A stretch of DNA of 64,000 bases from Pleomorphomonas diazotrophica. GTDB taxonomy: Bacteria > Pseudomonadota > Alphaproteobacteria > Rhizobiales > Pleomorphomonadaceae. The notes below the pieces were generated by a model that saw nothing but the letters and a program-made list of their open reading frames with translations, was not told the DNA's origin and did not search any database. A program made the translations under genes and the position numbers. Each line of letters begins with the position of its first letter. Position 1 is the first letter of the stretch. Location of the stretch: NCBI RefSeq assembly GCF_002844595.1, contig NZ_PJNW01000002.1:682001-746000 (forward strand), read 5' to 3'. Shown here piece by piece: positions 27,000 through 36,262 of the stretch.

Positions 27000-27974
27000 A
27001 TGCAATACGCCCGGTTTGGGAAGTCGGGGCTGGAAGTCAGCCGCATCTGTTTCGGCTGCATGTCCTTCGGCACGGTGATGGAAGAACGCCCCTGGGTGCT
27101 CGGCCTCGACGAGGCGCGGCCGCTGTTCCGGCGGGCCTGGGAAGCCGGCATCAACTTCTTCGATACCGCCAATGTCTACGCGGCCGGCTCCAGCGAGGAG
27201 ATCACCGGCACGGTTCTGAAGGAACTGGCGCCGCGCGAGGAAATCGTGCTCGCCACCAAGGTGTTCTTTCCGATGCGGCAGGGGCCGAACGGCCACGGCC
27301 TGTCGCGCAAGGCGATCCTCAGCGAGATCGACAACAGTCTCAAGCGGCTCGGCACCGACTATGTCGACCTCTACCAGATCCACCGCTTCGACCCCTTTAC
27401 CCCGGTCGAGGAGACCATGGAGGCGCTCCACGACGTGGTGAAGGCCGGCAAGGCCCGCTACATCGGCGCGTCCTCAATGTTCGCCTGGCAGTTCGCCAAG
27501 ATGCAGCGCGTGGCCGAGCTCAACGGCTGGACGAAGTTCGCCTCGATGCAGAACCAGGTAAGCCTCGTCTATCGCGAGGAGGAGCGCGAAATGCTGCCGC
27601 TCTGCCGCGATCAGGGCGTGGCCGTCATTCCCTGGAGTCCGCTGGGCGGCGGCAAGCTGACGCGCCCCTGGGGTACGGAGACCAAGCGCAACACCACCGA
27701 CCGCCACAACAAGGGCATGTATGAGCGCACCGAGGGCAACGCGCCTGAGGTGGTGGCGGCGGTCGAGAAAGTGGCCAAGGTGCACGGGCGGTCGATGGCC
27801 GAAGTGGCGCTTGCCTGGGTGCTGCAGGTCGATGGGGTCACCTCGCCGATCATCGGTGTCAGCAAGATGAGTCATCTCGACGATGCCATCGCTGCGGTTG
27901 ATCTCAAGCTGAGTGCCGAAGACGTCGCAGCGCTGGAAGCGCCCTATCAGACCTTCATGGTGAAGTCTCTTTGA
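27000..27974 (+). CDS. Aldo/keto reductase
   Basis: A 324-residue NADP-dependent aldo/keto reductase of the YajO/YdjG-like group. The catalytic tetrad is visible: Asp55 and Tyr60 in FFDTANVY, Lys87 in LATKV and His128 in YQIHRFD. The start has GGGAGGAAA upstream. It reduces carbonyl compounds or oxidises sugars; the substrate is not evident. The neighbours downstream are sugar-type dehydrogenases. Confidence 0.9.
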   Translation: MQYARFGKSGLEVSRICFGCMSFGTVMEERPWVLGLDEARPLFRRAWEAGINFFDTANVYAAGSSEEITGTVLKELAPREEIVLATKVFFPMRQGPNGHGLSRKAILSEIDNSLKRLGTDYVDLYQIHRFDPFTPVEETMEALHDVVKAGKARYIGASSMFAWQFAKMQRVAELNGWTKFASMQNQVSLVYREEEREMLPLCRDQGVAVIPWSPLGGGKLTRPWGTETKRNTTDRHNKGMYERTEGNAPEVVAAVEKVAKVHGRSMAEVALAWVLQVDGVTSPIIGVSKMSHLDDAIAAVDLKLSAEDVAALEAPYQTFMVKSL

Positions 27975-28083
27975 CGCGGCTTAGCCGCCTTGCCGATGGA
28001 CAGCGGTGACAGGACGGTCTTTGCTGGCTGGGTCACCGCCCCGGCATGACAGCCGGCGGAGGCGCATGACGAAGGAGGCTCTT

Positions 28084-28860
28084 ATGACGAAGCCGCTCAG
28101 CATCCCCGATCTCGCCGGCAAGGCCGTTCTCATTACTGGCGCTTCGTCCGGTATTGGCGCAGCGTTGGCGCGTGCCTTTGCCGAGCAGGGCGCGTCGGTG
28201 GGTGTCCACTACAACTCGTCGGCAGCCGCGGCTGAGGCGCTATGCGCGGATATCCGCGCCGTCGGCGGCAAGGCCACCGCCGTGCACGGCGACGTCACGA
28301 AGTCGGCGGAGATCACCCGGGTTGTCGAGGAGACGGCCATGGCCTTCGGTCGCCTCGACGGCCTCGTCAACAACGCCGGCGGCATGGTGGCTCGCATGCC
28401 CTATGGCGCCTTCGACGAAGCGGTGTTCGAGGAGATCATTGGCCTCAACGTCCGCTCGGTGCTGGTGGCCTCGCACGCCGCCTTGCCGTTCCTGAAGGCT
28501 CAGCAAGGCTTCGTCATCAACACAACGTCCATCGCCGCGCGCACCGGCGCCAGCCTTGGTGCCGGGCCCTATGGTTCGGCCAAGGCATTCATCGAGAACG
28601 CGACGCGCGGCATGGCCAAGGAGTTCGCGCCCTTCGGAGTCCGCGTCAACGCGGTGGCGCCGGGTATCGTCGAGACGCCCTTCCACGAGCGCTACTCCGA
28701 CCAAGCCTATCTCGACGCCATGCGGGCCACCATTCCTCAGCAGCGGCTCGCCAAGCCGGAGGATATGGTCGGCCCCTATCTGTTCCTCGCCTCGGCGGCG
28801 CTGTCCGGCTACATGATCGGGCAGGTGCTGGAGGTGAACGGCGGACAATTGATGACCTGA
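28084..28860 (+). CDS. Short-chain dehydrogenase/reductase
   Basis: A 258-residue classical SDR. The cofactor motif TGASSGIG is at 18-25, NNAGG at 96-100, and the catalytic Ser149, Tyr163 and Lys167 (YGSAK) are intact. The C-terminus GQVLEVNGGQLMT is typical of 3-oxoacyl- or sugar-dehydrogenase type SDRs. ATG 28084 follows AAGGAGG. It ends 37 bases before an epimerase-type gene, so the two are probably cotranscribed. Confidence 0.9.
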   Translation: MTKPLSIPDLAGKAVLITGASSGIGAALARAFAEQGASVGVHYNSSAAAAEALCADIRAVGGKATAVHGDVTKSAEITRVVEETAMAFGRLDGLVNNAGGMVARMPYGAFDEAVFEEIIGLNVRSVLVASHAALPFLKAQQGFVINTTSIAARTGASLGAGPYGSAKAFIENATRGMAKEFAPFGVRVNAVAPGIVETPFHERYSDQAYLDAMRATIPQQRLAKPEDMVGPYLFLASAALSGYMIGQVLEVNGGQLMT

Positions 28861-28897
28861 CAGGGCCCGGCGGGACCGGCGCCTCACTTCGGAGCAT

Positions 28898-29791
28898 ATG
28901 ATGGGAAGCAAGATCGTCTTCACCGGCGGCTCGGGCAAGGCCGGCCGACACGTCGTTCCCTACCTCAAGGCTAGGGGGCACGACGTCTTCAACCTGGATC
29001 TGAAGCCGCTCGATTGCCCTGGCGTGACGACGCTTGCCTGCGATCTCACCGATGGCGCGCAGGTCTACAGCGCGCTTTCCATGCATTTTGATTTCGACAG
29101 TCTGGCCAGCGGCTCGCGGCCGTTGCTGCCGGACGCCGTCGTTCACTTCGCGGCGGTGTCGCGCATCCTGCTGACGCCCGACAATCACACCTTCGAGACC
29201 AACGTGATGTCGACCTACAATATCATCGAGGCGGCGATGAAGCTCGGCATCCGCAAGGTGATCATTGCGTCGAGCGAGACGACCTTTGGCGTCTGCTTCG
29301 CCGAGGGTGACAAGGACTTTCACGAGTTCCCGCTGACCGAGGAGTATGACACCGATCCGATGGACAGCTACGGTCTGTCCAAGGTGGTGAACGAGAAGAC
29401 GGCCCGGGCCTTCGCCATGCGCTATGGCGCCGACATCTATGCCCTCAGGATCGGCAACGTCATCGAGCCCCACGAATACGCCAACTTCCCCGGCTTCATG
29501 CAGGACCCGCTGACGCGTAAGCGCAACGCCTGGAGCTATATCGACGCTCGCGATCTCGGTGAGATCGTCCACCTTGCCTTGGGCAAGAACGGGCTGGGCT
29601 TCCAGGTGTTCAATGCGGTCAACGACACGATCACTGCTCGCGAGCCGACCGAGGCCTTCCTCAAAAAGGTCTGCCCCAACACGCCGCACAGCCGGCCGCT
29701 GGTCGGTTACGAGGCGCCGATTTCCAACGAAAAGATCCGAACCGTGCTGGGCTTCAAGGAGCAGCACGACTGGCGGAACTACGCGAGCTGA
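28898..29791 (+). CDS. NAD(P)-dependent epimerase/dehydratase family protein
   Basis: A 297-residue extended SDR. The nucleotide motif GGSGKAG is at 10-16, and Tyr158 and Lys162 form the YxxxK pair in DSYGLSK. The middle segment SSETTFGVCFAEGDK and ALRIGNVIEPHEY resemble a proteobacterial subgroup found in sugar-acid operons. Activity is probably oxidation or epimerisation of a sugar or lactone; not assigned further. It follows the SDR gene and ends shortly before a convergent LysR gene. Confidence 0.85.
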   Translation: MMGSKIVFTGGSGKAGRHVVPYLKARGHDVFNLDLKPLDCPGVTTLACDLTDGAQVYSALSMHFDFDSLASGSRPLLPDAVVHFAAVSRILLTPDNHTFETNVMSTYNIIEAAMKLGIRKVIIASSETTFGVCFAEGDKDFHEFPLTEEYDTDPMDSYGLSKVVNEKTARAFAMRYGADIYALRIGNVIEPHEYANFPGFMQDPLTRKRNAWSYIDARDLGEIVHLALGKNGLGFQVFNAVNDTITAREPTEAFLKKVCPNTPHSRPLVGYEAPISNEKIRTVLGFKEQHDWRNYAS

Positions 29792-29812
29792 CCGACATTG
29801 GGAGGGGCGGTC

Positions 29813-30730
29813 TCAGGCCGCCTCCGCCTCCTCGTCGACGCTCTTGGCAGTGATCAAAAGATCCATGAAGGCCTTCGGCGCACCGTCGAGAATGATCTCG
29901 TCGCTGCTGCCGGCCAGCGTGGCAACGGCCAGCTCCCAGCACATCTGCGGCTCGGCGAGCCGGACGACGCCGAGCGTTTCCGCCTCCGCCTCGGCGATCG
30001 CCTCAGGCACCAGCGCCACGCCGAGGCCGCGCGACACCAGTTCGATCAGCGTGCCGAGGTCGTTGACCTCGAAGGCGACGCGGCGCTCGACTCCGGCATG
30101 ACGGAAACCGGTGTCGACGAGCTGTCGCGTGCCCCAGGCCTGCTCGAAGTCGACGAAGGGCTCGTCGCGAAATGCCGACAGCGGCACATCGGACCGACCG
30201 GCCAGCGGATGATCCTTGGCTGAGATGGCCACGAGATACTCGCAGGCAATCATCCTGGTGGCGATGCCGCGCGGCGCTTCGATCAGCGGCACGATGGCAA
30301 GATCGATAGCTCCGGAGCGGATCTTGTCGATGAGATGGTCGGCGTTGCCCTGGCAGAGGCGCACCTCGATGCCAGGATAGAGTTCGTGGAACGAGGCGAG
30401 CAGGGCGGGCAGGTCGACGAAGGCCGGCAGGCTCTGCACCGTGCCGATGGCGAGGCGGCCGCGCGCCAGGCCTTGCACGGCGGCAACCGCGTCGCGCGCC
30501 TCGCGTACCGCCTCGATGGCAAGGCGCGCCTTGTCGAGAAAGACGCGACCGGCGGCGGTGAGCTGCACCTGGCGGGTGTTGCGCATGAACAGTTTGGCGG
30601 CCAGCTCGTCTTCCAGGGATCGGATGGATGTCGACAGCGCCGATTGCACGATGTTGACCCGGCGGGCGGCACGGGTGAAGTGCATCTCCTCGGCGACGGC
30701 GACGAAATGCTGAAGTTGGCGTAATTCCAT
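29813..30730 (-). CDS. LysR-family transcriptional regulator
   Basis: A 305-residue LysR protein beginning MELRQLQHFVAVAEEMHFTRAA, with the helix-turn-helix in the first 60 residues and an effector domain from about 90. ATG 30730 is used because the upstream extension is not family-like. It is convergent with the SDR/epimerase pair, divergent from the HAD gene, and may regulate either. Confidence 0.9.
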   Translation of the reverse strand: MELRQLQHFVAVAEEMHFTRAARRVNIVQSALSTSIRSLEDELAAKLFMRNTRQVQLTAAGRVFLDKARLAIEAVREARDAVAAVQGLARGRLAIGTVQSLPAFVDLPALLASFHELYPGIEVRLCQGNADHLIDKIRSGAIDLAIVPLIEAPRGIATRMIACEYLVAISAKDHPLAGRSDVPLSAFRDEPFVDFEQAWGTRQLVDTGFRHAGVERRVAFEVNDLGTLIELVSRGLGVALVPEAIAEAEAETLGVVRLAEPQMCWELAVATLAGSSDEIILDGAPKAFMDLLITAKSVDEEAEAA

Positions 30731-30910
30731 TTGGGTCCGCTTTATTGTGCTTTTGATGCGATCAATACAGCTCTCTCGTTCGGGTGGGAAGATGAAAACT
30801 CGTGCAGCCCAGCCTGCCATATCGGCGCGCGGCCGCTGGACCCGCTGGGATGCGCGGTGTATGCAAAACCGCTTCAAAAAAATGATGGTGTGACCGGAGT
30901 TCCTCAGCCG

Positions 30911-31573
30911 ATGTTTTCACGTGCCCTGCTGTTCGACATGGACGGAACACTGACCAACAGCGATCCTTTCCACCATGAGGCCTTCGTGGAGTTCGGCAAG
31001 GCCTATGGTGTCGACATCGACGAGCCGACCTTTCTGAAGTACATTTCCGGTCAGGCTAACGCGCTGATTTTCAAGAATCTTTTCTCACATGTGGCCACGG
31101 AAGACCATCCGCGCCTCGCTGACGAGAAGGAAGCGCTGTTCCGGCGGCTCATCGTCGGCCGGCTGAAGCCGATCGATGGGCTGGTCGATGTGCTCAACTG
31201 GGCGAAGGAGCAAAGGGTAGGGTTGGCGGTAGTCTCCAACGCCCCCCGTCTCAACGTGACCGACATGCTGTCCCAGCTCGGCGTCGCCGAGTATTTTCAC
31301 ACCATCGTCGCGGGAAGCGAAGTGGCGCACGGCAAGCCCGATCCGCTGCCTTACCTCACCGGGCTCGAACGACTGGGCGTGCCGGCCGGCCGAGCAATGG
31401 CTTTCGAAGATGCGCCTCCCGGTATCAGGGCGGCGCATGCGGCGAATATCTTCACTGTCGGGCTGACGACCACGCTCGACGAGGCGGCGGTCAAGACCAA
31501 CGGCGCCGATCTCGCTGTACCGAACTATCAGGCACCAGCGTTGTGGGAAGCCATCGGACGGGTGTTGGGGTAA
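30911..31573 (+). CDS. HAD-superfamily sugar-phosphatase/phosphoglucomutase-like hydrolase
   Basis: A 220-residue HAD protein. Motif I FDMDGTLTNS holds the nucleophile Asp9 and acid Asp11; motif II is VVSNAPR; motif III KPDP; motif IV FEDAPPGIRAA. The alpha-helical cap lies between motifs I and II. This is the beta-phosphoglucomutase/phosphoglycolate phosphatase class. The start ATG 30911 follows GGAG. The substrate is likely a small phosphorylated sugar. Confidence 0.88.
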   Translation: MFSRALLFDMDGTLTNSDPFHHEAFVEFGKAYGVDIDEPTFLKYISGQANALIFKNLFSHVATEDHPRLADEKEALFRRLIVGRLKPIDGLVDVLNWAKEQRVGLAVVSNAPRLNVTDMLSQLGVAEYFHTIVAGSEVAHGKPDPLPYLTGLERLGVPAGRAMAFEDAPPGIRAAHAANIFTVGLTTTLDEAAVKTNGADLAVPNYQAPALWEAIGRVLG

Positions 31574-31599
31574 AGGAGGGCGACGGAGCCGCCCCCACC

Positions 31600-32397
31600 T
31601 TACTCGGCGATCAGCAACTCGTCGTCGTCGAGCGTCTGGCCGCGAACGCGGCGAAACATGTCGATCAGATCCTCGACATCAAGATTGCGCCGGTTGTTAC
31701 CCTCGACATCAAGCACGATCTCGCCGCCGTGCAGCATGATGGTGCGGTTGCCGTAGTCGAGCGCCTGCCGCATCGAGTGCGTCACCATCAGCGTCGTCAG
31801 CTTGTTGGCGCCGACGATCTTCTCGGTGAGCTTCATGACGAACTCGGCCATGCCGGGATCGAGGGCGGCGGTATGCTCGTCGAGCAGCAGCACGTCGCAA
31901 CCGGCCATCATCGCCATCACCAGCGACACTGCCTGGCGCTGGCCTCCCGACAGCATGGCCATGCGGTCGGTCATGCGGTTCTCGAGGCCGAGATCGAGTT
32001 CGGCGATCCGCTCGCGGAAGAGCTTGCGACGGCTGTGGCTGAGGGCCAGCTTGAGGCCGCGCCGTTGGCCGCGCTTGTGGGCGAGCGCCAGGTTTTCCTC
32101 GATGGAGAGGGCGCCGCAGGAGCCGGCCAGCGGATCCTGGAAGACGCGGGCGACGCGGCCGGCGCGGGCGGCGGTCGGCAGCTTCGTGACGTCGGCGTCG
32201 CCAATGCGAACGCTGCCCTCAACGGGAATGACGTCGCCGGCCAGGACGCCGAGCAAGGTGGACTTGCCGGCGCCGTTGGAGCCGATGACGGTGGTGAAGG
32301 CGCCTTCCTTGATGGTCAGCGAGACGCCACTGAGCGCCTTTTTTTCCAGCGGCGTACCGCGTCCGAACACGACGTGGACGTTGTCGAGGGAGATCAT
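31600..32397 (-). CDS. ABC transporter ATP-binding protein (COG1101 type)
   Basis: A 265-residue ATPase with Walker A GSNGAGKST near 39-47, signature LSGGQRQA, Walker B LLLDEHTAALD (His replaces the common Pro after Glu, as is usual in this family) and switch His in VTHSM. It belongs with the permease and lipoprotein-like binding protein upstream. Family relatives import tryptophan, tyrosine or nucleoside-like solutes, but assignments are weak. It overlaps the permease by four bases. Confidence 0.88.
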   Translation of the reverse strand: MISLDNVHVVFGRGTPLEKKALSGVSLTIKEGAFTTVIGSNGAGKSTLLGVLAGDVIPVEGSVRIGDADVTKLPTAARAGRVARVFQDPLAGSCGALSIEENLALAHKRGQRRGLKLALSHSRRKLFRERIAELDLGLENRMTDRMAMLSGGQRQAVSLVMAMMAGCDVLLLDEHTAALDPGMAEFVMKLTEKIVGANKLTTLMVTHSMRQALDYGNRTIMLHGGEIVLDVEGNNRRNLDVEDLIDMFRRVRGQTLDDDELLIAE

Positions 32398-33275
32398 GAC
32401 GAAAGCACTCCCCGCTTGAGGCGCGGCAGCACCAGCGCGAAGGTGACAAGGACGGCGGTGACGAGGTTGAGGTCCGAGGCCTGAAGGCCGAGCGAGTCGG
32501 AGGACAGCGCCAACTGGATGGCGATACGGTAGACGATGGAACCGATGACGCAGCCGATCAGCGCAATCAGGATGCGGCGGCTGCCAAACAACGTTTCGCC
32601 GATGATCACCGCCGCGAGGCCGACGACGATGGTGCCAACGCCGGAGGTGACGTCGGCAAAGCCGTTGGTTTGGGCGAACAGGGCGCCGCCGAGCGCCACC
32701 AGCGCGTTGGACAGCGCGATGCCCAAATAGATCTGGCGGTCGGTGTTGATGCCCTGGGCGCGAGCCATGCGGGAGTTGGCGCCGGTGGCGCGCATCGCAA
32801 GGCCGGCGTCACTCTCGAGATAGCGCCAGACGACGATCAGCGCCGCAATGGCCAGGACCAGGAGGAACATCGGCCGAACCATGAAGTCCCGGAGGCCGTT
32901 GCCATAAAAGGGGGTCAGCATGGTGTCGACGGAGAGCAGCGCCACGTTCGGTCGCCCCATCACCCTGAGGTTGACCGAGAACAGGGCGATCATGGTCAGG
33001 ATCGACGCCAGGAGATTCAGGATCTTGAAGCGGACGTTCAGCGTCGCGGTGACCAGCCCGGCGAGCGCGCCGGCCAGCATGGCGACGGCGGCGGCCAGCC
33101 AGGGATTGACGCCGGCCATGATCAGCACGGCGGTGACGGCAGCACCGAGCGGGAAGGTTCCGTCGACGGTGAGGTCGGGAAAGTCGAGGACGCGGAAGGC
33201 GAGATAGACGCCGAGCGCGACGAAGGCATAGACGAGGCCGAGTTCGACGGCCCCCCAGAGAGCGATTTGGCTCAC
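32394..33275 (-). CDS. ABC transporter permease (COG4120 type)
   Basis: A 293-residue membrane protein of the branched-chain-like permease class, with eight or nine hydrophobic segments. The family signatures FRVLDFPDLTVDGTFPLG (about 30-47) and GLAMRATGANSRMARAQGI (about 160-178) are clear. The GTG at 33275 is preferred because AAGGAT lies eight bases upstream. It is the middle gene of a minus-strand three-gene transporter. Confidence 0.88.
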   Translation of the reverse strand: MSQIALWGAVELGLVYAFVALGVYLAFRVLDFPDLTVDGTFPLGAAVTAVLIMAGVNPWLAAAVAMLAGALAGLVTATLNVRFKILNLLASILTMIALFSVNLRVMGRPNVALLSVDTMLTPFYGNGLRDFMVRPMFLLVLAIAALIVVWRYLESDAGLAMRATGANSRMARAQGINTDRQIYLGIALSNALVALGGALFAQTNGFADVTSGVGTIVVGLAAVIIGETLFGSRRILIALIGCVIGSIVYRIAIQLALSSDSLGLQASDLNLVTAVLVTFALVLPRLKRGVLSS

Positions 33276-33411
33276 GCGCAACGATCCTTGTGCTGGACAT
33301 CCCGGGCCGGCGCGCTGGGCGCCGCGTAACGCGGGGTATCCGGGCCGGCGAACCGGCCGTTCGTCAGGAAACCCGCCCCGCCGTGCCAGACAGCGGGGCA
33401 GGTCGCCCCAG

Positions 33412-34365
33412 TTACTCGATCACCTTGGTGGCGCGGGCGACCACGGCCTCGGGCAGCGTCACGCCCATCTTGGTGGCGGCGGACTTGTTGACCACGAGGT
33501 CGGTGCCCTTGGCGACGGTCGCGGGAATGTCGCCGACGGTTTCACCCTTCAGCACGCGGACGACGATGTCGCCGGTCTGCTTGCCGACGTCGTAGTAATT
33601 GAAGCCGAGAGCGGCGATCGCGCCGCGCGCCACGCTGTCGGTGTCGGCAGTGAACAGCGGCAGCTTCGATTCCTCGGCCACGCCGACCGCCGATTCCAGC
33701 GCCGAAATGATGGTGTTATCGGTCGGGATGTAGACGGCGTCGGCCTTGCCGACCAATGCGCGGGTTGCGCCCTGGACCTCGGCGGTTTTGGTGGCGGCCG
33801 ACTCGATCACCTCGACACCGGCCTTCTCAGCCTCCGCCTTGAGGGCGGCCAGCAGCGACACCGAGTTGGCCTCACCCGAGTTGTAGAGGAAGCCAAGCTT
33901 CTTGACGTTCGGCAGGATTTCCTTGATCAGCGCGATGTGTTCGGCCACCGGCGACATGTCGGAGAGACCGGTGATGTTGCCGCCGGGCTTGTCCATGTTC
34001 TTGACGAGTTGGGCGCCCACCGGATCGGATACCGCTGAGAAGACGATCGGGATGTCGCGCGTGGCGGCGGCGACGGCCTGGGCCGATGGGGTCGAAATCG
34101 GCACGATCACCGTCGGACCTTCGCCGGCGAACTGGCGGGCGATCTGAGCGGCGGTGGCGGCGTTGCCCTGAGCCGACTTGTAGACGAAAGTCAGGTTCTC
34201 ACCCTCCTTATAGCCGGCGGCGGCCAGCGCGTCCTTGACGCCATCGCGAACCGCGTCAAGCGCGGGATGCTCGACGATGGCTGTGACGTCCACCGTTACG
34301 TTCTCCGCATGGACCGGCAGGGCCGCCGCAACGCTGGCGGCGAGGGCAAACAACAAGGCACGCAT
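33412..34365 (-). CDS. ABC transporter substrate-binding protein (COG2984 type)
   Basis: A 317-residue exported protein with a signal peptide (1-20, cut near VHA-EN). It has the two-lobed fold of this family: VTAIVEHPALDAVRDG at the start, PIVFSAVSDPVGAQLV and GGNITGLSD around the hinge, and the FLYNSGEANS segment. GGAGGAA precedes the ATG at 34365. About 130 bases separate it from the permease. It is divergent from the DeoR gene. Confidence 0.9.
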   Translation of the reverse strand: MRALLFALAASVAAALPVHAENVTVDVTAIVEHPALDAVRDGVKDALAAAGYKEGENLTFVYKSAQGNAATAAQIARQFAGEGPTVIVPISTPSAQAVAAATRDIPIVFSAVSDPVGAQLVKNMDKPGGNITGLSDMSPVAEHIALIKEILPNVKKLGFLYNSGEANSVSLLAALKAEAEKAGVEVIESAATKTAEVQGATRALVGKADAVYIPTDNTIISALESAVGVAEESKLPLFTADTDSVARGAIAALGFNYYDVGKQTGDIVVRVLKGETVGDIPATVAKGTDLVVNKSAATKMGVTLPEAVVARATKVIE

Positions 34366-34564
34366 CAAACTTCCTCCGTCACAGCTTCGGCCTGTCTGTC
34401 GGCCGGGGTTTTGGACGGTCTTAGGTAATCCTGGCGAGTGAATCAAGCACGGGGAATGCCGAGTGTGCAGGATTTGATCGTCTGATGCCGCCTTGACGAT
34501 GAAAAGCGTTACTCAATGGCTTTTTGAGTGGATTGACGCGACGCCAGTGGTTCTGAAGGCGGCC

Positions 34565-34606
34565 ATTGCGAAATGTTGCGCAATAATGATTTGTTTTGAA
34601 CAAAAC
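34565..34606. promoter_or_regulatory. Two adjacent palindromes between the ABC transporter and the DeoR gene
   Basis: ATTGCG (34565-34570) pairs with CGCAAT (34579-34584), and GTTTT-GAAC-AAAAC (34593-34606) follows immediately. Both lie in the 290-base divergent gap, within 95 bases of the DeoR start. They are candidate operators, most simply for autoregulation by the DeoR protein. Confidence 0.4.
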
Positions 34607-34655
34607 TGCGACGCCGCGGATTGACGCTTTCCGGAGCTGGACTTATGGTCGCGTC

Positions 34656-35504
34656 ATGCTGAAGGAAGAACGCTTCAACCTGATCCTGAAGGCTGTCGAA
34701 GGGCGCGATGCCGTGTCCTACGAAGAGCTTCTGACCATGGTCGATGCGTCCGGCGCCACGCTGCGCCGCGACGTCGATCAGCTCTGCGAGGCTGGGCGCA
34801 TTCGCAAGGTGCGCGGTGGCGTGGCGCCGCTGATGTCGGCCGGCCGGCCGCTCGCGTCCTATTTCTTTGGCGTGCAGGCGCAACGTGCCGCAGCGGCCAA
34901 GGAGGCGATTGCCCGCCGGGCCGTTGAGCTGGTGTCGGCGCCTGATACGCTGATCCTCTACGGCGGCTCCACCGTGGCACGTTTTGCCGAGATGCTGCCG
35001 GCTGTGGGTCTGACGGTGCTGACCGATTCCCTGCCGGTGGCCAACCATCTCGCCTTCAAGACCGACAACCGTGTCTTCCTCACGGGCGGAGAAGTGCTGG
35101 CCCAGCAGGGCATCGTGCTCAGCCCGTTCGACGATCCGCCGGCCTTTCACGTGGCTGCAAGTACCTTTTTCATCGGCTGCCACGCCGTAGGCCCGGCCGG
35201 CATCATGGAAGACGATCCGCTGCCGCTCAGGGCTGCGCGAGCCTTGCGCAAGCAGGCGGCCCGCCTCGTCGTCCTGGCCGACAGCACCAAGTTCGGCGAA
35301 GCGCGCAGTCTCGTGGTGTTTCCGCTGACCGAAGTGGACGTGTTCGTGACCGACGAGGGAATCTCCGACGGCGACCGGCAGATGCTGGAGGAGGCCGGCG
35401 TGGAGGTGTTGATCGCCCCGCTCAATCGGGAGTTCCGGGACGATAGCCCGGCGGAAGGGACGGCCGATCCGTCTGCGCCCCAGGAGGCGACCAAAAATGA
35501 CTGA
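34656..35504 (+). CDS. DeoR-family transcriptional repressor
   Basis: A 282-residue regulator. The DeoR helix-turn-helix is in the first 55 residues (SYEELLTMVDASGATLRRDVDQL), followed by the sugar-phosphate-isomerase-like sensor domain with ILYGGSTVARFAE and VVLADSTKFG. Such proteins release DNA on binding a phosphorylated sugar. It overlaps the aldolase gene by eight bases, so it probably controls the fucose-type operon that follows. The start is weakly supported by a ribosome site. Confidence 0.9.
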   Translation: MLKEERFNLILKAVEGRDAVSYEELLTMVDASGATLRRDVDQLCEAGRIRKVRGGVAPLMSAGRPLASYFFGVQAQRAAAAKEAIARRAVELVSAPDTLILYGGSTVARFAEMLPAVGLTVLTDSLPVANHLAFKTDNRVFLTGGEVLAQQGIVLSPFDDPPAFHVAASTFFIGCHAVGPAGIMEDDPLPLRAARALRKQAARLVVLADSTKFGEARSLVVFPLTEVDVFVTDEGISDGDRQMLEEAGVEVLIAPLNREFRDDSPAEGTADPSAPQEATKND

Positions 35505-36207
35505 TCATCTCGATCTCCGCCAGGAGATGATCGCGACATGTCTCAGGATGAATGCGTCGGGGCTGAACATTGGCTCAGCGGGCAATCTCAGCGTGAGGGT
35601 CGAGGGAGGGCTGCTGATCACTCCCTCCGGGATCGCCTATGACCGGATGCGGCCGGAGCAGATCGTCGAGATGGATTGGGACGGGCGCTATTTCGGCGAC
35701 TATGTCCCCTCGTCGGAATGGCGCTTTCACTATGACATCCTGAAGGCGCGGCCGGACGTCGATGTCGTCTTGCATAGCCACGCCACCAACTGTTCCATCC
35801 TCGCCTGCTGCCATCTCGACATTCCGCCCGTTCACTACATGATCGGCGTCTCCGGCGGCGACGTGGTGAAATGCTCGGGCTATGCGCCCTTCGGAACGGC
35901 CGAGCTGTCGACGGAGGCGCTGGCGGCGCTGGAGGACCGGATGGCCTGCCTGCTCGGCAACCACGGCGTGATCGCGTTGGGCAAGACGCCGGCCAAGGCG
36001 TTCGCCGTGCTGGAAGAGATCGAGAACCTGGCGCGGATCTACATCGGCACCCGCATGCTGGGCGGCGGGGTCATCCTCGGCAAGCCCGAGATGGACGTCG
36101 TGCTGGAGCGCTTCAAGAGCTATGGGAAACAGGCCGGCGAGGCCATCGATCCAACGCTGAAGAACAAGGTGGAACCACCGCCCTACGGCGGACCGAAGCG
36201 CCTCTGA
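35497..36207 (+). CDS. fucA: Class II aldolase, L-fuculose-1-phosphate aldolase type
   Basis: A 236-residue zinc aldolase. The family motifs are SAGNLSVR, the acidic SSEWRFH, the zinc pair HSHATNC (about residues 93-95) and the third ligand in [10 protein letters not shown]. It would cleave L-fuculose-1-phosphate to DHAP and L-lactaldehyde; related enzymes act on other ketose phosphates. FucI downstream supports the fucose assignment, although no kinase is in this cluster. Confidence 0.85.
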   Translation: MTDHLDLRQEMIATCLRMNASGLNIGSAGNLSVRVEGGLLITPSGIAYDRMRPEQIVEMDWDGRYFGDYVPSSEWRFHYDILKARPDVDVVLHSHATNCSILACCHLDIPPVHYMIGVSGGDVVKCSGYAPFGTAELSTEALAALEDRMACLLGNHGVIALGKTPAKAFAVLEEIENLARIYIGTRMLGGGVILGKPEMDVVLERFKSYGKQAGEAIDPTLKNKVEPPPYGGPKRL

Positions 36208-36262
36208 CGCGGAGCCGGGAGGTCGGCCTGGACAAGAGGTATCGGGAGGAAGGGAGAGAGAC

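Noticed and set aside
33282-33411. Terminator between the COG2984 binding protein and its permease
   Set aside because: GC-rich partial repeats (GGGCCGGCG) are present, but no single clean stem with a T-run can be drawn.
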